Of a DNA stretch of 64,000 nucleotides, positions 1-9,089 are shown piece after piece (within the stretch, counting starts at the first letter, position 1; each line of letters begins with the position of its first letter). The position numbers were made by a program, and so were the translations under genes. Under the pieces are notes generated by a model. It was given only the letters and a program-made list of their open reading frames with translations. It did not search any database and was not told where the DNA came from. The stretch covers positions 164,071-228,070 of the forward strand of contig NZ_SBHN01000002.1 in NCBI RefSeq assembly GCF_006980715.1, written 5' to 3'. Source of the stretch: Telmatospirillum sp. J64-1 (lineage in GTDB: Bacteria; Pseudomonadota; Alphaproteobacteria; Rhodospirillales; Magnetospirillaceae).

Positions 1-993
1 GTGGTGCGCCTGAAGGCACCGCAAAGCGGCGAGACGGTCATCCAGGACCTGGTCCAGGGTGAAGTGCGGGTGGCGAACGAACAGCTCGACGACATGGTCC
101 TGCTGCGCGCCGACGGTACGCCGACCTATATGCTGTCGGTGGTGGTGGACGACCATGACATGGGCATCACCCATGTCATTCGCGGCGACGATCACCTGAC
201 CAATGCCTTCCGCCAGTACCAGCTCTATGCCGCCTGCGGCTGGGACGTGCCGGTCTTCGCCCATATTCCCTTGATCCACGGCCCCGACGGCGCGAAGCTT
301 TCCAAGCGTCACGGTGCGCTGGGCGCCGAAGCCTACCGCGACATGGGCTTCCTGCCCGAAGCCATGCGCAACTACCTGCTGCGCCTGGGCTGGGGCCATG
401 GCGACGACGAGATCATCTCGACCGAACAGGCGATCGAATGGTTCGACCTCGACGGCGTGGGCCGCTCGGCTTCTCGCTTCGACATGGTCAAGCTGACCAA
501 CCTGAACGGCCATTACATCCGTCAAGCCGATGATGCGCGTCTGGTCGATCTGATCGTACCGCGCCTTGAAACGGCGCTGGGCCAGCCGCTGGATGAAACC
601 GGAAAGGCCCGCCTGCTGGCCGGCATGAAGGGTCTGAAGGAACGCGCCAAGACCCTGGTCGAACTGGCCGAGAGCGCCCTGTTCTACGTGCGCTCTCGCC
701 CGCTCCAGCCCGACGAGAAGGCCGCCAAGCTTCTCGACGCCGATGGCCGCGCCCTGCTTGACCGTTTAGCCTCGCGCTTCGCTGCCGCCGCCGAATGGCG
801 TGCCGAAGCCCTGGAGGAAGAAACGCGCAAGCTGGCCGAGGAAGCCGAACTGAAGCTCGGCAAACTGGCACAGCCGCTGCGGGCTGCGCTCACCGCCTCC
901 ACGGTGTCGCCGCCGATTTTCGAAGTCATGGAGATATTGGGGAAAGAAGAAACGCTCGCCCGCATCGGTGACGCCGTCACGCGGGCGGCATGA
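1..993 (+). CDS. gltX: Glutamyl-tRNA synthetase, C-terminal part (5' end outside window)
   Basis: Class I aminoacyl-tRNA synthetase that charges tRNA-Glu (in many alphaproteobacteria also tRNA-Gln) in the cytoplasm. The visible 330 residues hold the second half of the catalytic domain, including IRGDDHL (about residue 60) and the KMSKR-type ATP loop KLSKRHG (about residue 99), then the helical anticodon-binding domain. Full-length enzymes are about 450-480 residues, so roughly a third is missing at the left edge. The GTG at base 1 is an internal codon, not a real start. The stop at 991-993 is followed after about 60 bases by gltA on the same strand, with a small hairpin (1005-1022, 6-bp stem) between them. 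Confidence 0.95.
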   Translation: MVRLKAPQSGETVIQDLVQGEVRVANEQLDDMVLLRADGTPTYMLSVVVDDHDMGITHVIRGDDHLTNAFRQYQLYAACGWDVPVFAHIPLIHGPDGAKLSKRHGALGAEAYRDMGFLPEAMRNYLLRLGWGHGDDEIISTEQAIEWFDLDGVGRSASRFDMVKLTNLNGHYIRQADDARLVDLIVPRLETALGQPLDETGKARLLAGMKGLKERAKTLVELAESALFYVRSRPLQPDEKAAKLLDADGRALLDRLASRFAAAAEWRAEALEEETRKLAEEAELKLGKLAQPLRAALTASTVSPPIFEVMEILGKEETLARIGDAVTRAA

Positions 994-1062
994 AAGACAA
1001 GGGCCGTCGTGGAATGACGACGTTCGTTCATCATCAACGCTAAACTACAGGGAATGGTGCAC

Positions 1063-2385
1063 ATGACGCAGAATTCCGCCGCCGTCGACAAGAAAGAGAC
1101 GGTGACCCTTACGGATAATTCGACCGGACGTACGTTCGAACTGCCGCTGATTTCCGGCACTGTCGGTCCCAAGGTCATGGATGTTCGCTCTTTCTACGGC
1201 GACACCGGGTATTTCACCTATGATCCGGGTTTCACCTCGACGGGCAGCTGCGAATCGAAGATCACCTATATCGACGGTGACGAAGGCGTTCTGCTGCATC
1301 GTGGCTATGCCATCGACGATCTGGCCGAACATGCCGACTTCATGGAAGTCTCCTATCTGCTGCTGAAGGGCGAACTGCCGACGTCGGAGCAGAAGAAGAA
1401 GTTCGAGAGCGACATCACGCGCCACACCATGGTGCATGAGCAGATCAACAACTTCTATCGCGGCTTCCGTCGCGACGCCCACCCGATGGCCATCATGTGC
1501 GGCGTGGTCGGCGCCCTGTCGGCCTTCTATCACGACAGCCTGGACATCCGCGATCCGCATCAGCGCATGATCGCCAGCTATCGCCTGATCGCCAAGATCC
1601 CGACGATTGCCGCCTGGGCCTACAAGTACTCCATCGGCCAGCCCTTCGTTTATCCGAAGAACGAGCTGTCCTATGCCGAGAACTTCCTGCACATGATGTT
1701 CGCCGTGCCGTGCGAGGAATACAAGGTCAACCCGGTCCTGGCCTCGGCCATGGACAAGATCCTGATCCTGCACGCCGACCACGAGCAGAATGCCTCGACC
1801 TCGACCGTCCGTCTGGCCGGTTCGTCGGGCGCCAATCCCTTCGCCTGCATCGCCGCCGGCATCGCTTCGCTGTGGGGTCCCGCCCATGGCGGCGCCAACG
1901 AAGCCGTGCTGAACATGCTCGAGCAGATCGGCAGCAAGGAGCGGATTCCGGAATTCATCAAGCGCGCCAAGGACAAAAGCGATCCCTTCCGCCTGATGGG
2001 CTTCGGCCACCGCGTCTACAAGAACTACGATCCGCGCGCCAAGGTGATGCAGCGCACCTGCCACGAAGTGCTGGACGAACTCGGTGTGCGCGACGAGCCC
2101 CTGCTCGAACTGGCGATGGAACTCGAGCGCATCGCGCTGGAGGATCCCTATTTCGTCGAGAAGAAGCTCTACCCGAACGTGGACTTCTATTCGGGCATCA
2201 TCTTCCGCGCCATGGGCATCCCGACCAGCATGTTCACCGTGCTGTTCGCCGTCGCCCGTACCGTCGGCTGGATCGCCCAGTGGAGCGAAATGATCGAGGA
2301 TCCGGCCCAGAAGATCGGCCGTCCGCGTCAGCTCTACACCGGCTATACGCATCGCAAGTTCGTGCCCCTGCACGCGCGCGGCTAA
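1063..2385 (+). CDS. gltA: Citrate synthase (type II)
   Basis: Condenses acetyl-CoA with oxaloacetate to citrate, the entry step of the TCA cycle. Length (440 aa) and motifs match the bacterial GltA type: [10 protein letters not shown] around residue 240, GPAHGGANE around 275 and [13 protein letters not shown] around 315, which supply the active-site histidines and aspartate. An in-frame ATG lies 9 bases earlier at 1054, but AGGGA (1049-1053) directly abuts that codon and is 9 bases from the ATG at 1063, so I prefer 1063. It follows gltX after a short gap, and a tiny membrane-protein gene starts on its stop codon. Confidence 0.95.
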   Translation: MTQNSAAVDKKETVTLTDNSTGRTFELPLISGTVGPKVMDVRSFYGDTGYFTYDPGFTSTGSCESKITYIDGDEGVLLHRGYAIDDLAEHADFMEVSYLLLKGELPTSEQKKKFESDITRHTMVHEQINNFYRGFRRDAHPMAIMCGVVGALSAFYHDSLDIRDPHQRMIASYRLIAKIPTIAAWAYKYSIGQPFVYPKNELSYAENFLHMMFAVPCEEYKVNPVLASAMDKILILHADHEQNASTSTVRLAGSSGANPFACIAAGIASLWGPAHGGANEAVLNMLEQIGSKERIPEFIKRAKDKSDPFRLMGFGHRVYKNYDPRAKVMQRTCHEVLDELGVRDEPLLELAMELERIALEDPYFVEKKLYPNVDFYSGIIFRAMGIPTSMFTVLFAVARTVGWIAQWSEMIEDPAQKIGRPRQLYTGYTHRKFVPLHARG

Positions 2386-2588
2386 TGCCTATGGCTCAGC
2401 GTCGCAATACTGCACGCAAGAGCACCGAGACCTGGCGGAGGCCCCAAGCCTCCGCCAACGTCCCGATGCGTCTGGTCGCGGCAAACGACAATCACTGGCC
2501 TTTGCCACTTCGCCTCAAGCGGGCCGCACTGGTTCTGGCCGTGGCGGCGGGAGCCATCTCCCTGCTCGCCGCCGGCCTGTCCTTCTGA
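2385..2588 (+). CDS. Small hypothetical membrane protein overlapping the gltA stop
   Basis: A 67-residue reading frame whose ATG shares one base with the gltA stop (TAATG), an arrangement typical of translational coupling. The first 40 residues are basic and hydrophilic (MPMAQRRN...). The last 25 (LKRAALVLAVAAGAISLLAAGLSF) form one predicted transmembrane helix ending at the C-terminus, as in tail-anchored or single-pass proteins. I recognise no family. Its stop codon touches the stop of the convergent gloA gene with no base between them. The coupling and the clean hydrophobic tail argue for a real gene, but the short length keeps this uncertain. Confidence 0.5.
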   Translation: MPMAQRRNTARKSTETWRRPQASANVPMRLVAANDNHWPLPLRLKRAALVLAVAAGAISLLAAGLSF

Positions 2589-2993
2589 TCAGCTACGCTG
2601 GATCAATTCGATCTTGTAGCCATCGGGGTCCTCCACGAAGGCGATGACGCTTGTGCCATGCTTCATCGGCCCCGGCGGCCGGGTGATGTTGACCCCGGCA
2701 GCCGCGAGTTGCTCGCAGGTGCCGTAGATATCGGGCACGCCCAGCGCGATATGGCCGTAGCCCGTACCCAGCTCGTAGGGCTCCTCCCGATCCCAGTTAT
2801 AGGTCAGTTCGATCACGGAATGATCCGCCTCGTCGCCATAGCCGACGAAGGCGAGCGTGAACTTGCCCTCGGGATAATCCTTTTTTCGCAAAAGACGCAT
2901 GCCCAGCTTCCCCGTATAGAAGTCCAGGGACTTCTCCAGGTCACGCACGCGGATCATGGTGTGAAGCAGGCGGAAGCCTTCGGTATTGCTCAT
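2589..2993 (-). CDS. gloA: Lactoylglutathione lyase (glyoxalase I)
   Basis: A VOC-fold metalloenzyme that isomerises the methylglyoxal-glutathione hemithioacetal to S-lactoylglutathione, a cytoplasmic detoxification step. All four metal ligands of the family are present: H11 (RLLHTMIRV), E62 (SVIELTY), H81 (YGHIALGV) and E129 (GYKIELIQ). The spacing is the same as in E. coli GloA, and 134 aa is the normal length. AGGAGAG lies just upstream of the ATG. The gene is convergent with gltA and the small ORF, and its stop abuts theirs. It is divergent from the dehydrogenase gene at 3100. Confidence 0.93.
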   Translation of the reverse strand: MSNTEGFRLLHTMIRVRDLEKSLDFYTGKLGMRLLRKKDYPEGKFTLAFVGYGDEADHSVIELTYNWDREEPYELGTGYGHIALGVPDIYGTCEQLAAAGVNITRPPGPMKHGTSVIAFVEDPDGYKIELIQRS

Positions 2994-3099
2994 TGCTCTC
3001 CTCTCATTGCCCCAGGCCGGTAATGCAGGATAGTGTGGGCCTGCGGCAGGGTGATTGCATCCCTGGCCGTTCAGCTAGAGCCCCTATGGGAAGGCAGGG

Positions 3100-4068
3100 A
3101 TGACCAATAAAATCAGGACTGCTGTGGTCGGCACCGGACATTTCGGGCGCTACCACGTCAATAAATATGCCGAACTTCCCGCATCGCAGCTGGTTGCCAT
3201 CTGCGACGCCAATCGCGACCACTGCCAAGCCATGGCGGCCGAGCGCGGGGTCGAGGCCATCTTCGACTATCGCGACCTGCCCGGCAAGGTCGATGCCGTC
3301 TCCATCGCCGTCCCCAGCAGCCTTCACTACGAAGTGGGCCGCTACCTCCTGGAACACGGCATCCATGTGATGATGGAGAAACCCATCACGGATACGCCCG
3401 AGACGGCCCGGGAGCTGATCCGCATCGCCCGCGAGAACAACCTCGTCCTTCAGGTCGGCCATCTGGAGCGCTTCCGCTCGGCGCGCCTGGCGCTGGAGAA
3501 GGTGCTGAAGGATCCCCTCTACATCGAATCCACGCGGATCACGCCTTTCCAGCCGCGTGTCGCCGATGTCAGCGTCATCCTGGACCTGATGATCCACGAT
3601 ATCGACATGATCCTCAGCATGGTGGATTCGCCGGTGGTGCATGTGGATGCCATCGGCGCGCCTGTCCTGACCGGCCATGAAGACATCGCCAATACGCGCC
3701 TGCGCTTCGAGAATGGCTGCGTGGCCACGGTCACCGCCAGCCGTATCGCGATGAAGCAGGAACGCAAGCTGCGCATCTTCCAGCCCGATGCCTATATCTC
3801 GGTGGACATGGCCGCCAACAAGATGGCCATCGCCCGCAAGAAACCCGGCGAGGGCTTGGCCGGTTTCCCGAATGTGGAATTCGAGAACCAGGAATTCCAA
3901 GGCGACGATCCGCTGAAGAGCCAGATCGAATCCTTCCTGGATTGCATCGCCAACGGCAAGGAACCCCTGGTCAATGGCGAGGCCGGCCTGCGGGCCCTGG
4001 AAACCGCCATCGACATCACCACCAAGCTGCGCGAACACTTGGCTCTGGTGAGTTCCAGGCTGGTCTAA
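3100..4068 (+). CDS. Gfo/Idh/MocA-family dehydrogenase beside lpxB (possible UDP-GlcNAc 3-dehydrogenase)
   Basis: A 322-residue NAD(P)-dependent oxidoreductase: N-terminal Rossmann motif GTGHFG (residues 11-16), the family EKPI motif (93-96), the GHLERF segment (about 120-125) and a C-terminal alpha/beta substrate domain. AAGGCAGGG precedes the ATG. It lies convergent to the lipid A cluster, next to lpxB. In bacteria that make 2,3-diamino-glucosamine lipid A, a member of this superfamily (GnnA) oxidises UDP-GlcNAc at C3 and is often encoded near lpxA or lpxB, so a lipid A role is a reasonable inference. No GnnB-type aminotransferase is visible in the window. It could equally act on another sugar. 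Confidence 0.85.
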   Translation: MTNKIRTAVVGTGHFGRYHVNKYAELPASQLVAICDANRDHCQAMAAERGVEAIFDYRDLPGKVDAVSIAVPSSLHYEVGRYLLEHGIHVMMEKPITDTPETARELIRIARENNLVLQVGHLERFRSARLALEKVLKDPLYIESTRITPFQPRVADVSVILDLMIHDIDMILSMVDSPVVHVDAIGAPVLTGHEDIANTRLRFENGCVATVTASRIAMKQERKLRIFQPDAYISVDMAANKMAIARKKPGEGLAGFPNVEFENQEFQGDDPLKSQIESFLDCIANGKEPLVNGEAGLRALETAIDITTKLREHLALVSSRLV

Positions 4069-4070
4069 GG

Positions 4071-4104
4071 AGGAAAGGCGGGAAGTCATCTTCCCGCCTT
4101 TCCT
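4071..4104. terminator. Bidirectional terminator hairpin between the dehydrogenase gene and lpxB
   Basis: A perfect 15-bp stem (4071-4085 with 4090-4104) closed by the loop TCAT fills the space between the two converging genes: it begins 3 bases after one stop codon and ends one base before the other. The stem starts AGGAAAGGCGGG, so each outgoing strand ends TTTCCT, only moderately T-rich. It should stop or block transcription from both sides. Confidence 0.75.
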
Positions 4105-5262
4105 CTAGCCTTCGATGGCCCGCAGCACGGCGCGGGCGGCCTGTTCCGAGGGCGGAATATCGCCATGGGCCAAGGCGGAACGGACTTCCGCGAAAGCCGT
4201 CATTTGCGCCCGCCGGGCCTGGGGATCGGACAAAAGCCGCGCCACCGCCTGTTCCAAGGTCTCGGGCGTGCAGCATTCCTGCAGCAATTCCGGAATGGCC
4301 GGCCGGCCCAGGATGACATTGGACAAGGTGACATAATCCACCTTAATCGCCCGCCGGATGATCGCCGCCGTGATGGGATTGACCTTATAAGCGGTGACGA
4401 AGGGCAGCCCAGACAGCGTCAGTTCCAGCGTCACCGTTCCCGAAGCCGCCATGGCAACGTCGCAGGCAGCGAAGGCATCATAACGTTCGCCAGGTTCGAT
4501 CAGGGTGACCGGCAGCGGCCAGGACGCAACCACGGACTTGATACGCGCCGCCTGCGAGGCAACGGCCGGCAACACCACCTGCAGATCCGGATAGCGCCGC
4601 GCCAGGCGGGCCACCGCCTTGCCGAAGACCGGCAACAGACGGGTCACCTCGCCCTGGCGGCTTCCCGGCAGCACGCCCAGAAGCGTCGCATCCTCTTTGA
4701 TGCCATGGCGCGCGCGGAAGGCCGGGCCATCCCCCTTCACGCTTTCGATGGCCGGATGACCGACATAATCCGTCGCCAGCCCCTCTTTCTCGAAGAAGGG
4801 CGGTTCGAAGGGCAGCAACACCATCAGCCGATCGAACAAATGCGCCGTTTCCACGGCCCGTTCGGGCTTCCAGGCCCAGACCTGAGGGGCGACATAATGA
4901 ATCAGCGGGAAGTCCACCTTGCGCTGGCGCAGTTTCCGTGCGACCCGCCAGGTGAAGCCGGGGGAATCGATGGTCACCACCGCCGCCGGACGCGCCTGGA
5001 TGATGGCCTCCACCGTCTGGTCGATCCGCCGCAGCAGCTTCAGCGCACGCGGCAGGACCTCGACCAGCCCCATGATCGACAATTCCGACATGGGAAACAG
5101 GCTGTCCAGTCCTTGGGCGCGCATCTGCTCGCCGCCGATCCCGGCAAAGCGCAATTGACCATCGGTCAGATGCGACAGGGCAGCCATCATGCGCCCGCCC
5201 AGCAAATCCCCCGAGGGCTCGCCGGCAATTACATAGATCAAAGGTGGGGCATTGCTGGACAC
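4105..5262 (-). CDS. lpxB: Lipid-A-disaccharide synthase
   Basis: Inverting GT19 glycosyltransferase that joins UDP-2,3-diacylglucosamine and lipid X into the tetra-acyl disaccharide of lipid A at the inner membrane. The 385 residues show the family features: an N-terminal YVIAGEPSGDLLGG loop, DSPGFTWRVA, HYVAPQVWAWKP, and the C-terminal nucleotide site with LPGSRQGEV and ASGTVTLEL. It is the last gene of the minus-strand lipid A block, 65 bases after lpxI, and its stop abuts a strong hairpin. Order and length are typical for alphaproteobacteria. Confidence 0.95.
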   Translation of the reverse strand: MSSNAPPLIYVIAGEPSGDLLGGRMMAALSHLTDGQLRFAGIGGEQMRAQGLDSLFPMSELSIMGLVEVLPRALKLLRRIDQTVEAIIQARPAAVVTIDSPGFTWRVARKLRQRKVDFPLIHYVAPQVWAWKPERAVETAHLFDRLMVLLPFEPPFFEKEGLATDYVGHPAIESVKGDGPAFRARHGIKEDATLLGVLPGSRQGEVTRLLPVFGKAVARLARRYPDLQVVLPAVASQAARIKSVVASWPLPVTLIEPGERYDAFAACDVAMAASGTVTLELTLSGLPFVTAYKVNPITAAIIRRAIKVDYVTLSNVILGRPAIPELLQECCTPETLEQAVARLLSDPQARRAQMTAFAEVRSALAHGDIPPSEQAARAVLRAIEG

Positions 5263-5327
5263 AGGCGCGATCCGTTTTTTTCTGGAAGGGACAGGATCAA
5301 TCGAGTCCCAATCCCTTTCCCAAGGCC

Positions 5328-6194
5328 TCAGGAAGCGCCCGGAGTATCGCTCCGGCCGGGCGCGGAAGGAAGCCCGCTCATGCTCTCGATGCCGATCAGG
5401 AAAAGCCCGGCGGCATCGGCTTCGGCCACCATGGTTTCCGTGCCGACCATAAGGGTGGAACCGGCTTCGATGGCAATACCCCGCAATCCGGCCCGGATCG
5501 CGTTCTGCACCGTACGGGGGCCGACAGTGGGCAGGTCGGCGCGGCGCTCCTGCCCCGGCTTGCAGGTCTTGACCAGCACGCCCCCCGGTCCCGGCCTGCG
5601 CTGTTCGCCAGCCCGCGCGATCATGGCATCGGTGCCTTCAACCGCCTCGACAGCCAGCACGATGCCCTGCTGGACCACGACCGATTGCCCCACATCCAGC
5701 CGTCCCAGGCCGCGCGCGACTTCCAGGCCGCGCGCGATATCGACTCGCGCCTGTTCATCAGGCTCGATACTGCCGTAGAGGCCGGGACGGGCCAGGATAT
5801 CGGACAGGACATCATCGATGCCGACAACGCGGAAGCCTTCGTCCTCGAGTTCGCGGATGACCGCCCGCAGCAAGCCGTCATCGCCCAAGGCCGACATGCC
5901 GATGCGCGCCAGGAACCGGGTCGTCTGCCAGTCCGGACGCAGATCGCGCAGGGAAGGCCGGCGCACGGGCCCGGCCATCACCACATCCTCGACGCCCTGG
6001 TCGTGGAGGATCTTGAAGCCGCTTCCCGCCTCGCCCAGCCGCAGCCAGACATGGGGAACCCCTTCGACCATGCTCTTCTCGGCGAAGCCTTCAAAGGCAA
6101 TGACGAAAAAGTCACGCCCGGTTTCGCGGCAAGCATTGATCAGTTGGGCCGGCAGATCGCCACCGCCGGCCAGGATTCCCAGTTTACGCGCCAT
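5328..6194 (-). CDS. lpxI: UDP-2,3-diacylglucosamine pyrophosphatase LpxI (DUF1009)
   Basis: Hydrolyses UDP-2,3-diacylglucosamine to lipid X and UMP, the alphaproteobacterial replacement for LpxH. The protein begins [14 protein letters not shown], the conserved N-terminal glycine loop of the family, and contains [17 protein letters not shown] and a long DUF1009 C-terminal domain. I start it at the ATG at 6194 (288 aa) because that start fits the family; an upstream in-frame start would add 12 non-conserved residues. It overlaps the end of lpxA by 11 bases and sits between lpxA and lpxB, which supports the assignment. Confidence 0.92.
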   Translation of the reverse strand: MARKLGILAGGGDLPAQLINACRETGRDFFVIAFEGFAEKSMVEGVPHVWLRLGEAGSGFKILHDQGVEDVVMAGPVRRPSLRDLRPDWQTTRFLARIGMSALGDDGLLRAVIRELEDEGFRVVGIDDVLSDILARPGLYGSIEPDEQARVDIARGLEVARGLGRLDVGQSVVVQQGIVLAVEAVEGTDAMIARAGEQRRPGPGGVLVKTCKPGQERRADLPTVGPRTVQNAIRAGLRGIAIEAGSTLMVGTETMVAEADAAGLFLIGIESMSGLPSAPGRSDTPGAS

Positions 6195-6984
6195 TACCCG
6201 CCTTAGGATGGCACAGGGAACGGTGGGCATCGACCCGGATGAAATCGACGACTTCCATCACCGTCGCATTCCCGCCGAACATCTCGGCCACATCGGCCAG
6301 ACGCTCCAGGAAGGTCCCTTCCTGGGCGAACAGCATGCGATAGGCATTGCGCAAGGCATGGATGTCGTCGCGCGAAAAGCCCCGACGCTTCAACCCGACC
6401 AGGTTCAAGCCGGACAGCGAGGCGCGGTTGCCCATCACCAGGCCGAAGGGAATCACATCGGCTTCGACACCCGTCATGCCACCAATCATCGCCTGCTTGC
6501 CGATGCGGACGAATTGGTGGACGGCGGACAGGCCGCCCAGGAAGGCGTAGTCGCCGACGGAAACATGGCCGCCCAGGGTGGCGTTGTTGGCCATCACCAC
6601 ATTGTTGCCGACCCGGCAGTCATGGGCGATATGGGCACCGACCATGAACAGGCCGTTGTCACCCACCTCCGTCAGGCCCCCACCGCCGACGGTGCCTGGA
6701 TTCATCGTCACCTGTTCCCGGATGACGTTGTTCCGACCGATCACCAGACGGGTCGGCTCGCCCTTGTACTTCAGGTCCTGCGGCTGGTGGCCCAGGGAAG
6801 CAAAGGGAAAAACACGGGTCTGGTCGCCGATGCTGGTATGGCCGGCAATGACCACATGGGACTCAAGCACGACCCCCTCGCCCAGTTCCACATTGGGACC
6901 GACGCGGCAGAAGGGACCGATTTGGACGGAGTCGGCAATCTTCGCACCATCTTCGACAATGGCGGTGGGATGAATAATCGGCAT
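6184..6984 (-). CDS. lpxA: Acyl-ACP:UDP-N-acetylglucosamine O-acyltransferase
   Basis: First enzyme of lipid A synthesis; transfers 3-hydroxyacyl from ACP to UDP-GlcNAc (or UDP-GlcNAc3N in diamino-lipid A organisms). Its 266 residues begin [20 protein letters not shown] and run as left-handed beta-helix hexapeptide repeats, with the central [23 protein letters not shown] and [14 protein letters not shown] segments, then the helical C-terminus. Its ATG shares one base with the fabZ stop (TGATG) and its 3' end overlaps lpxI by 11 bases, so the three are translationally coupled. Confidence 0.96.
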   Translation of the reverse strand: MPIIHPTAIVEDGAKIADSVQIGPFCRVGPNVELGEGVVLESHVVIAGHTSIGDQTRVFPFASLGHQPQDLKYKGEPTRLVIGRNNVIREQVTMNPGTVGGGGLTEVGDNGLFMVGAHIAHDCRVGNNVVMANNATLGGHVSVGDYAFLGGLSAVHQFVRIGKQAMIGGMTGVEADVIPFGLVMGNRASLSGLNLVGLKRRGFSRDDIHALRNAYRMLFAQEGTFLERLADVAEMFGGNATVMEVVDFIRVDAHRSLCHPKAGNGA

Positions 6985-7451
6985 CAGTTGTCCAGAATCA
7001 TCGCGGAATAGGTGGCTTCCGCCATCAAGGTGTCATCAACGCGCGCTTCCGCCCGGAATTTCCAGACATTGCCGCGGCTGCGCTCCTTGGCCACATGGAT
7101 CATCATGCGGTCGCCCGGGACGACAGGCTTGCGGAAGCGGGCGCTGTCGATGGACATGAAATAGACAAGCTTGCCTTCGGCGGATTCGCCCAGCGATTCC
7201 ACCACCAGGACCGCCGCCGTCTGGGCCATGGATTCGATGATCAGGACGCCGGGCATGACCGGGCGCTGAGGGAAATGGCCTTGGAAGAACGGCTCGCTGA
7301 TCGTCACATTCTTGATGCCGACCGCGCTTTCATGAGGCACGACCTGGGTCACCCGATCGACCAGCAGGAAAGGGTAGCGGTGCGGGATCATCTGAATGAT
7401 CCGGTTGATATCGATGATCTTCTGGCTGGATTGTTCCACGGTCGTATCCAT
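6984..7451 (-). CDS. fabZ: 3-hydroxyacyl-[acyl-carrier-protein] dehydratase
   Basis: Hot-dog-fold dehydratase of type II fatty acid synthesis that competes with LpxA for 3-hydroxyacyl-ACP. The 155 residues contain the conserved [14 protein letters not shown] (active-site His), [23 protein letters not shown] (active-site Glu) and C-terminal [10 protein letters not shown]. The start at 7451 gives the usual N-terminus; the open frame extends 40 residues further upstream into lpxD sequence without conserved residues. It sits 13 bases after lpxD and overlaps lpxA by one base. Confidence 0.95.
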   Translation of the reverse strand: MDTTVEQSSQKIIDINRIIQMIPHRYPFLLVDRVTQVVPHESAVGIKNVTISEPFFQGHFPQRPVMPGVLIIESMAQTAAVLVVESLGESAEGKLVYFMSIDSARFRKPVVPGDRMMIHVAKERSRGNVWKFRAEARVDDTLMAEATYSAMILDN

Positions 7452-7464
7452 GTTTCCTGCTTCG

Positions 7465-8487
7465 TCAGCGGGCCTTTTTCTTGGCCAGATTTCCAAGCGC
7501 CGCCATTTGGCGCCAATGTTCCTTGGCATCGAGGGCGGGGCTGCCGGCAACGGTGCTGCCGGCTTCCACATCGCGCATCACGCCGGACTGAGCGGCGATC
7601 CGCGCGCCCGTTCCGATCTTCAGATGCCCTGTGACACCGGCCTGCCCGCCCAAGGCGACGAAATCGCCCAGCTTCGTGCTGCCGGAGATACCGACCTGCG
7701 CCACCACGACACAGCCTCGACCAAGCTGCACGTTGTGCCCGATCTGCACCAGATTATCAATCCAGCATCCCGCGCCGATGACGGTATCCGGCCCGGCTCC
7801 CCGATCGATGGTGGTGTTGGCGCCGATCTCGACATCGTCATGGATCACCACGCGCCCCAATTGCGGCACCTTGAGATGGCCCTGCGGGGACATGGCGAAA
7901 CCGAAACCGTCCTGGCCGATGCGCGCCCCCGGATAGATGGTCACGCGCTTGCCGATCAAGGAATGGGACACCGAGGCATTGGCGCCGATGGTGCAATCCT
8001 CACCCAGCACCACCCCTTCCCCGATCACCGCATTGGCCCCGATCAGGCAGCGCGGCCCGATCTCGGCTCCGGCCATGATGCAGGCGCCCGGCTCGATGCG
8101 GCACCCTTCCCCGATCTTCGCCGTAGAATCGACCCAAGCCGTGGGTGCCGTCCATGCCTCCGGCGCCTTGCGGGGATAGAAGGCCTGGGCGATGCGGGCA
8201 TAGGCCTGATGCGGGTCCATGGCGAGGATCAGCGCCATTCCGGCGGGAGCCTTGTCGGCATCCGTCGGCCGGGCGATGCAGGCACCGGCCCGGCTGCTGG
8301 TGAAGGCATCGAGATAGCGCCGGTTGTCGAAGAAACTAACCTCTTCCGGCCCCGCCACGTCCAGCGGTGCCACGTCGCGATAAAGGGCGGAGGCATCGGC
8401 GCCCGGCGCCAGCTCCGCCCCGGCGAGTTCGGCAAGCCGCCCTAGCGTGAAGGGGCCGGCGACTGCGAAGAAGCGGGGATCTGCCAT
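7465..8487 (-). CDS. lpxD: UDP-3-O-acylglucosamine N-acyltransferase
   Basis: Adds the N-linked 3-hydroxyacyl chain in the third step of lipid A synthesis. The 340-aa protein has the N-terminal uridine-binding domain (about residues 1-100), then a long hexapeptide-repeat beta-helix ([18 protein letters not shown]...) with the IGQDGFGFA segment and the catalytic-type [10 protein letters not shown] histidine, and ends in a basic helix (GNLAKKKAR). Gene order ompH-lpxD-fabZ-lpxA is the widespread proteobacterial arrangement. It begins 6 bases after the ompH stop. Confidence 0.95.
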   Translation of the reverse strand: MADPRFFAVAGPFTLGRLAELAGAELAPGADASALYRDVAPLDVAGPEEVSFFDNRRYLDAFTSSRAGACIARPTDADKAPAGMALILAMDPHQAYARIAQAFYPRKAPEAWTAPTAWVDSTAKIGEGCRIEPGACIMAGAEIGPRCLIGANAVIGEGVVLGEDCTIGANASVSHSLIGKRVTIYPGARIGQDGFGFAMSPQGHLKVPQLGRVVIHDDVEIGANTTIDRGAGPDTVIGAGCWIDNLVQIGHNVQLGRGCVVVAQVGISGSTKLGDFVALGGQAGVTGHLKIGTGARIAAQSGVMRDVEAGSTVAGSPALDAKEHWRQMAALGNLAKKKAR

Positions 8488-8493
8488 GACAAT

Positions 8494-9087
8494 CTACTGG
8501 GCGGGCGTCTGCGGCGTCGGGAAAGCCACCGAAGGCAGCGTGGCGTTCAGGCGTTCGATCGCCAGGTCGGTCGCGTCCATGGCCGGATCGAACAGGAAGG
8601 TCTGGCTGCGGAAGAGGATCATGTTAGCGCCCTTCTGCGTCGCGATCTCGTCCATCACCTTGATCAGGCCGTCCTGGACCTGGTTCATCGCCGTCCCGAA
8701 GGACCGCTCCAACGCCTCCCGCCGTTCATTGACACGCCGCTGAAAGCTCCCGGCCTGCTGCTCGAAAGCCCGGGCCTTTTCGGCGAAAGCCTCGGGCGAC
8801 AGCAGGGAACGCTGCTTCAGCAGATCCTGCTCGGCCTTGCGCAGGGCATCCTCTTCCTTCGAGAACTCGGCCTGATAGCTTTGCGCCAGCTTCTCGCGCT
8901 CCGCCCGCACACCCTGCGCGGCCTTGGCCTTCTGATAGATCTCCTGCAGGTCGATGACCAGCACGACAGCAGCCGGCGGAGTTCCGCCTTGTGCCTGCTG
9001 GGCAGCAGCCGGCAGGGACGGCGCCAGAAAAGCCATCGCCATCAGCGCAGCCCCGGCAACACGTCGAAGACCCTTGGGGAAAAACAT
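8494..9087 (-). CDS. Periplasmic OmpH/Skp-family chaperone
   Basis: A 197-residue secreted protein. The N-terminus (residues 1-29) is a signal peptide with an Ala-rich hydrophobic core and a PAAAQQ cleavage region. The mature part has a short beta segment (VVLVIDLQEIYQKAKA) followed by long charged helices rich in Glu, Gln, Lys and Arg (about 60-150), the tentacle coiled coils of Skp-type holdases that carry unfolded outer-membrane proteins to BamA. The gene lies 2 bases after bamA, as in most proteobacteria. Confidence 0.9.
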   Translation of the reverse strand: MFFPKGLRRVAGAALMAMAFLAPSLPAAAQQAQGGTPPAAVVLVIDLQEIYQKAKAAQGVRAEREKLAQSYQAEFSKEEDALRKAEQDLLKQRSLLSPEAFAEKARAFEQQAGSFQRRVNERREALERSFGTAMNQVQDGLIKVMDEIATQKGANMILFRSQTFLFDPAMDATDLAIERLNATLPSVAFPTPQTPAQ

Positions 9088-9089
9088 AA

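Noticed and set aside
3004..4089. 361-residue minus-strand open frame over the dehydrogenase gene
   Set aside because: Opposite strand has full Rossmann and Gfo/Idh motifs; this frame has none.
4165..5778. 537-residue plus-strand open frame over lpxB and lpxI
   Set aside because: Shadow frame with Arg/Gln-rich composition; the minus-strand lipid A genes explain the region.
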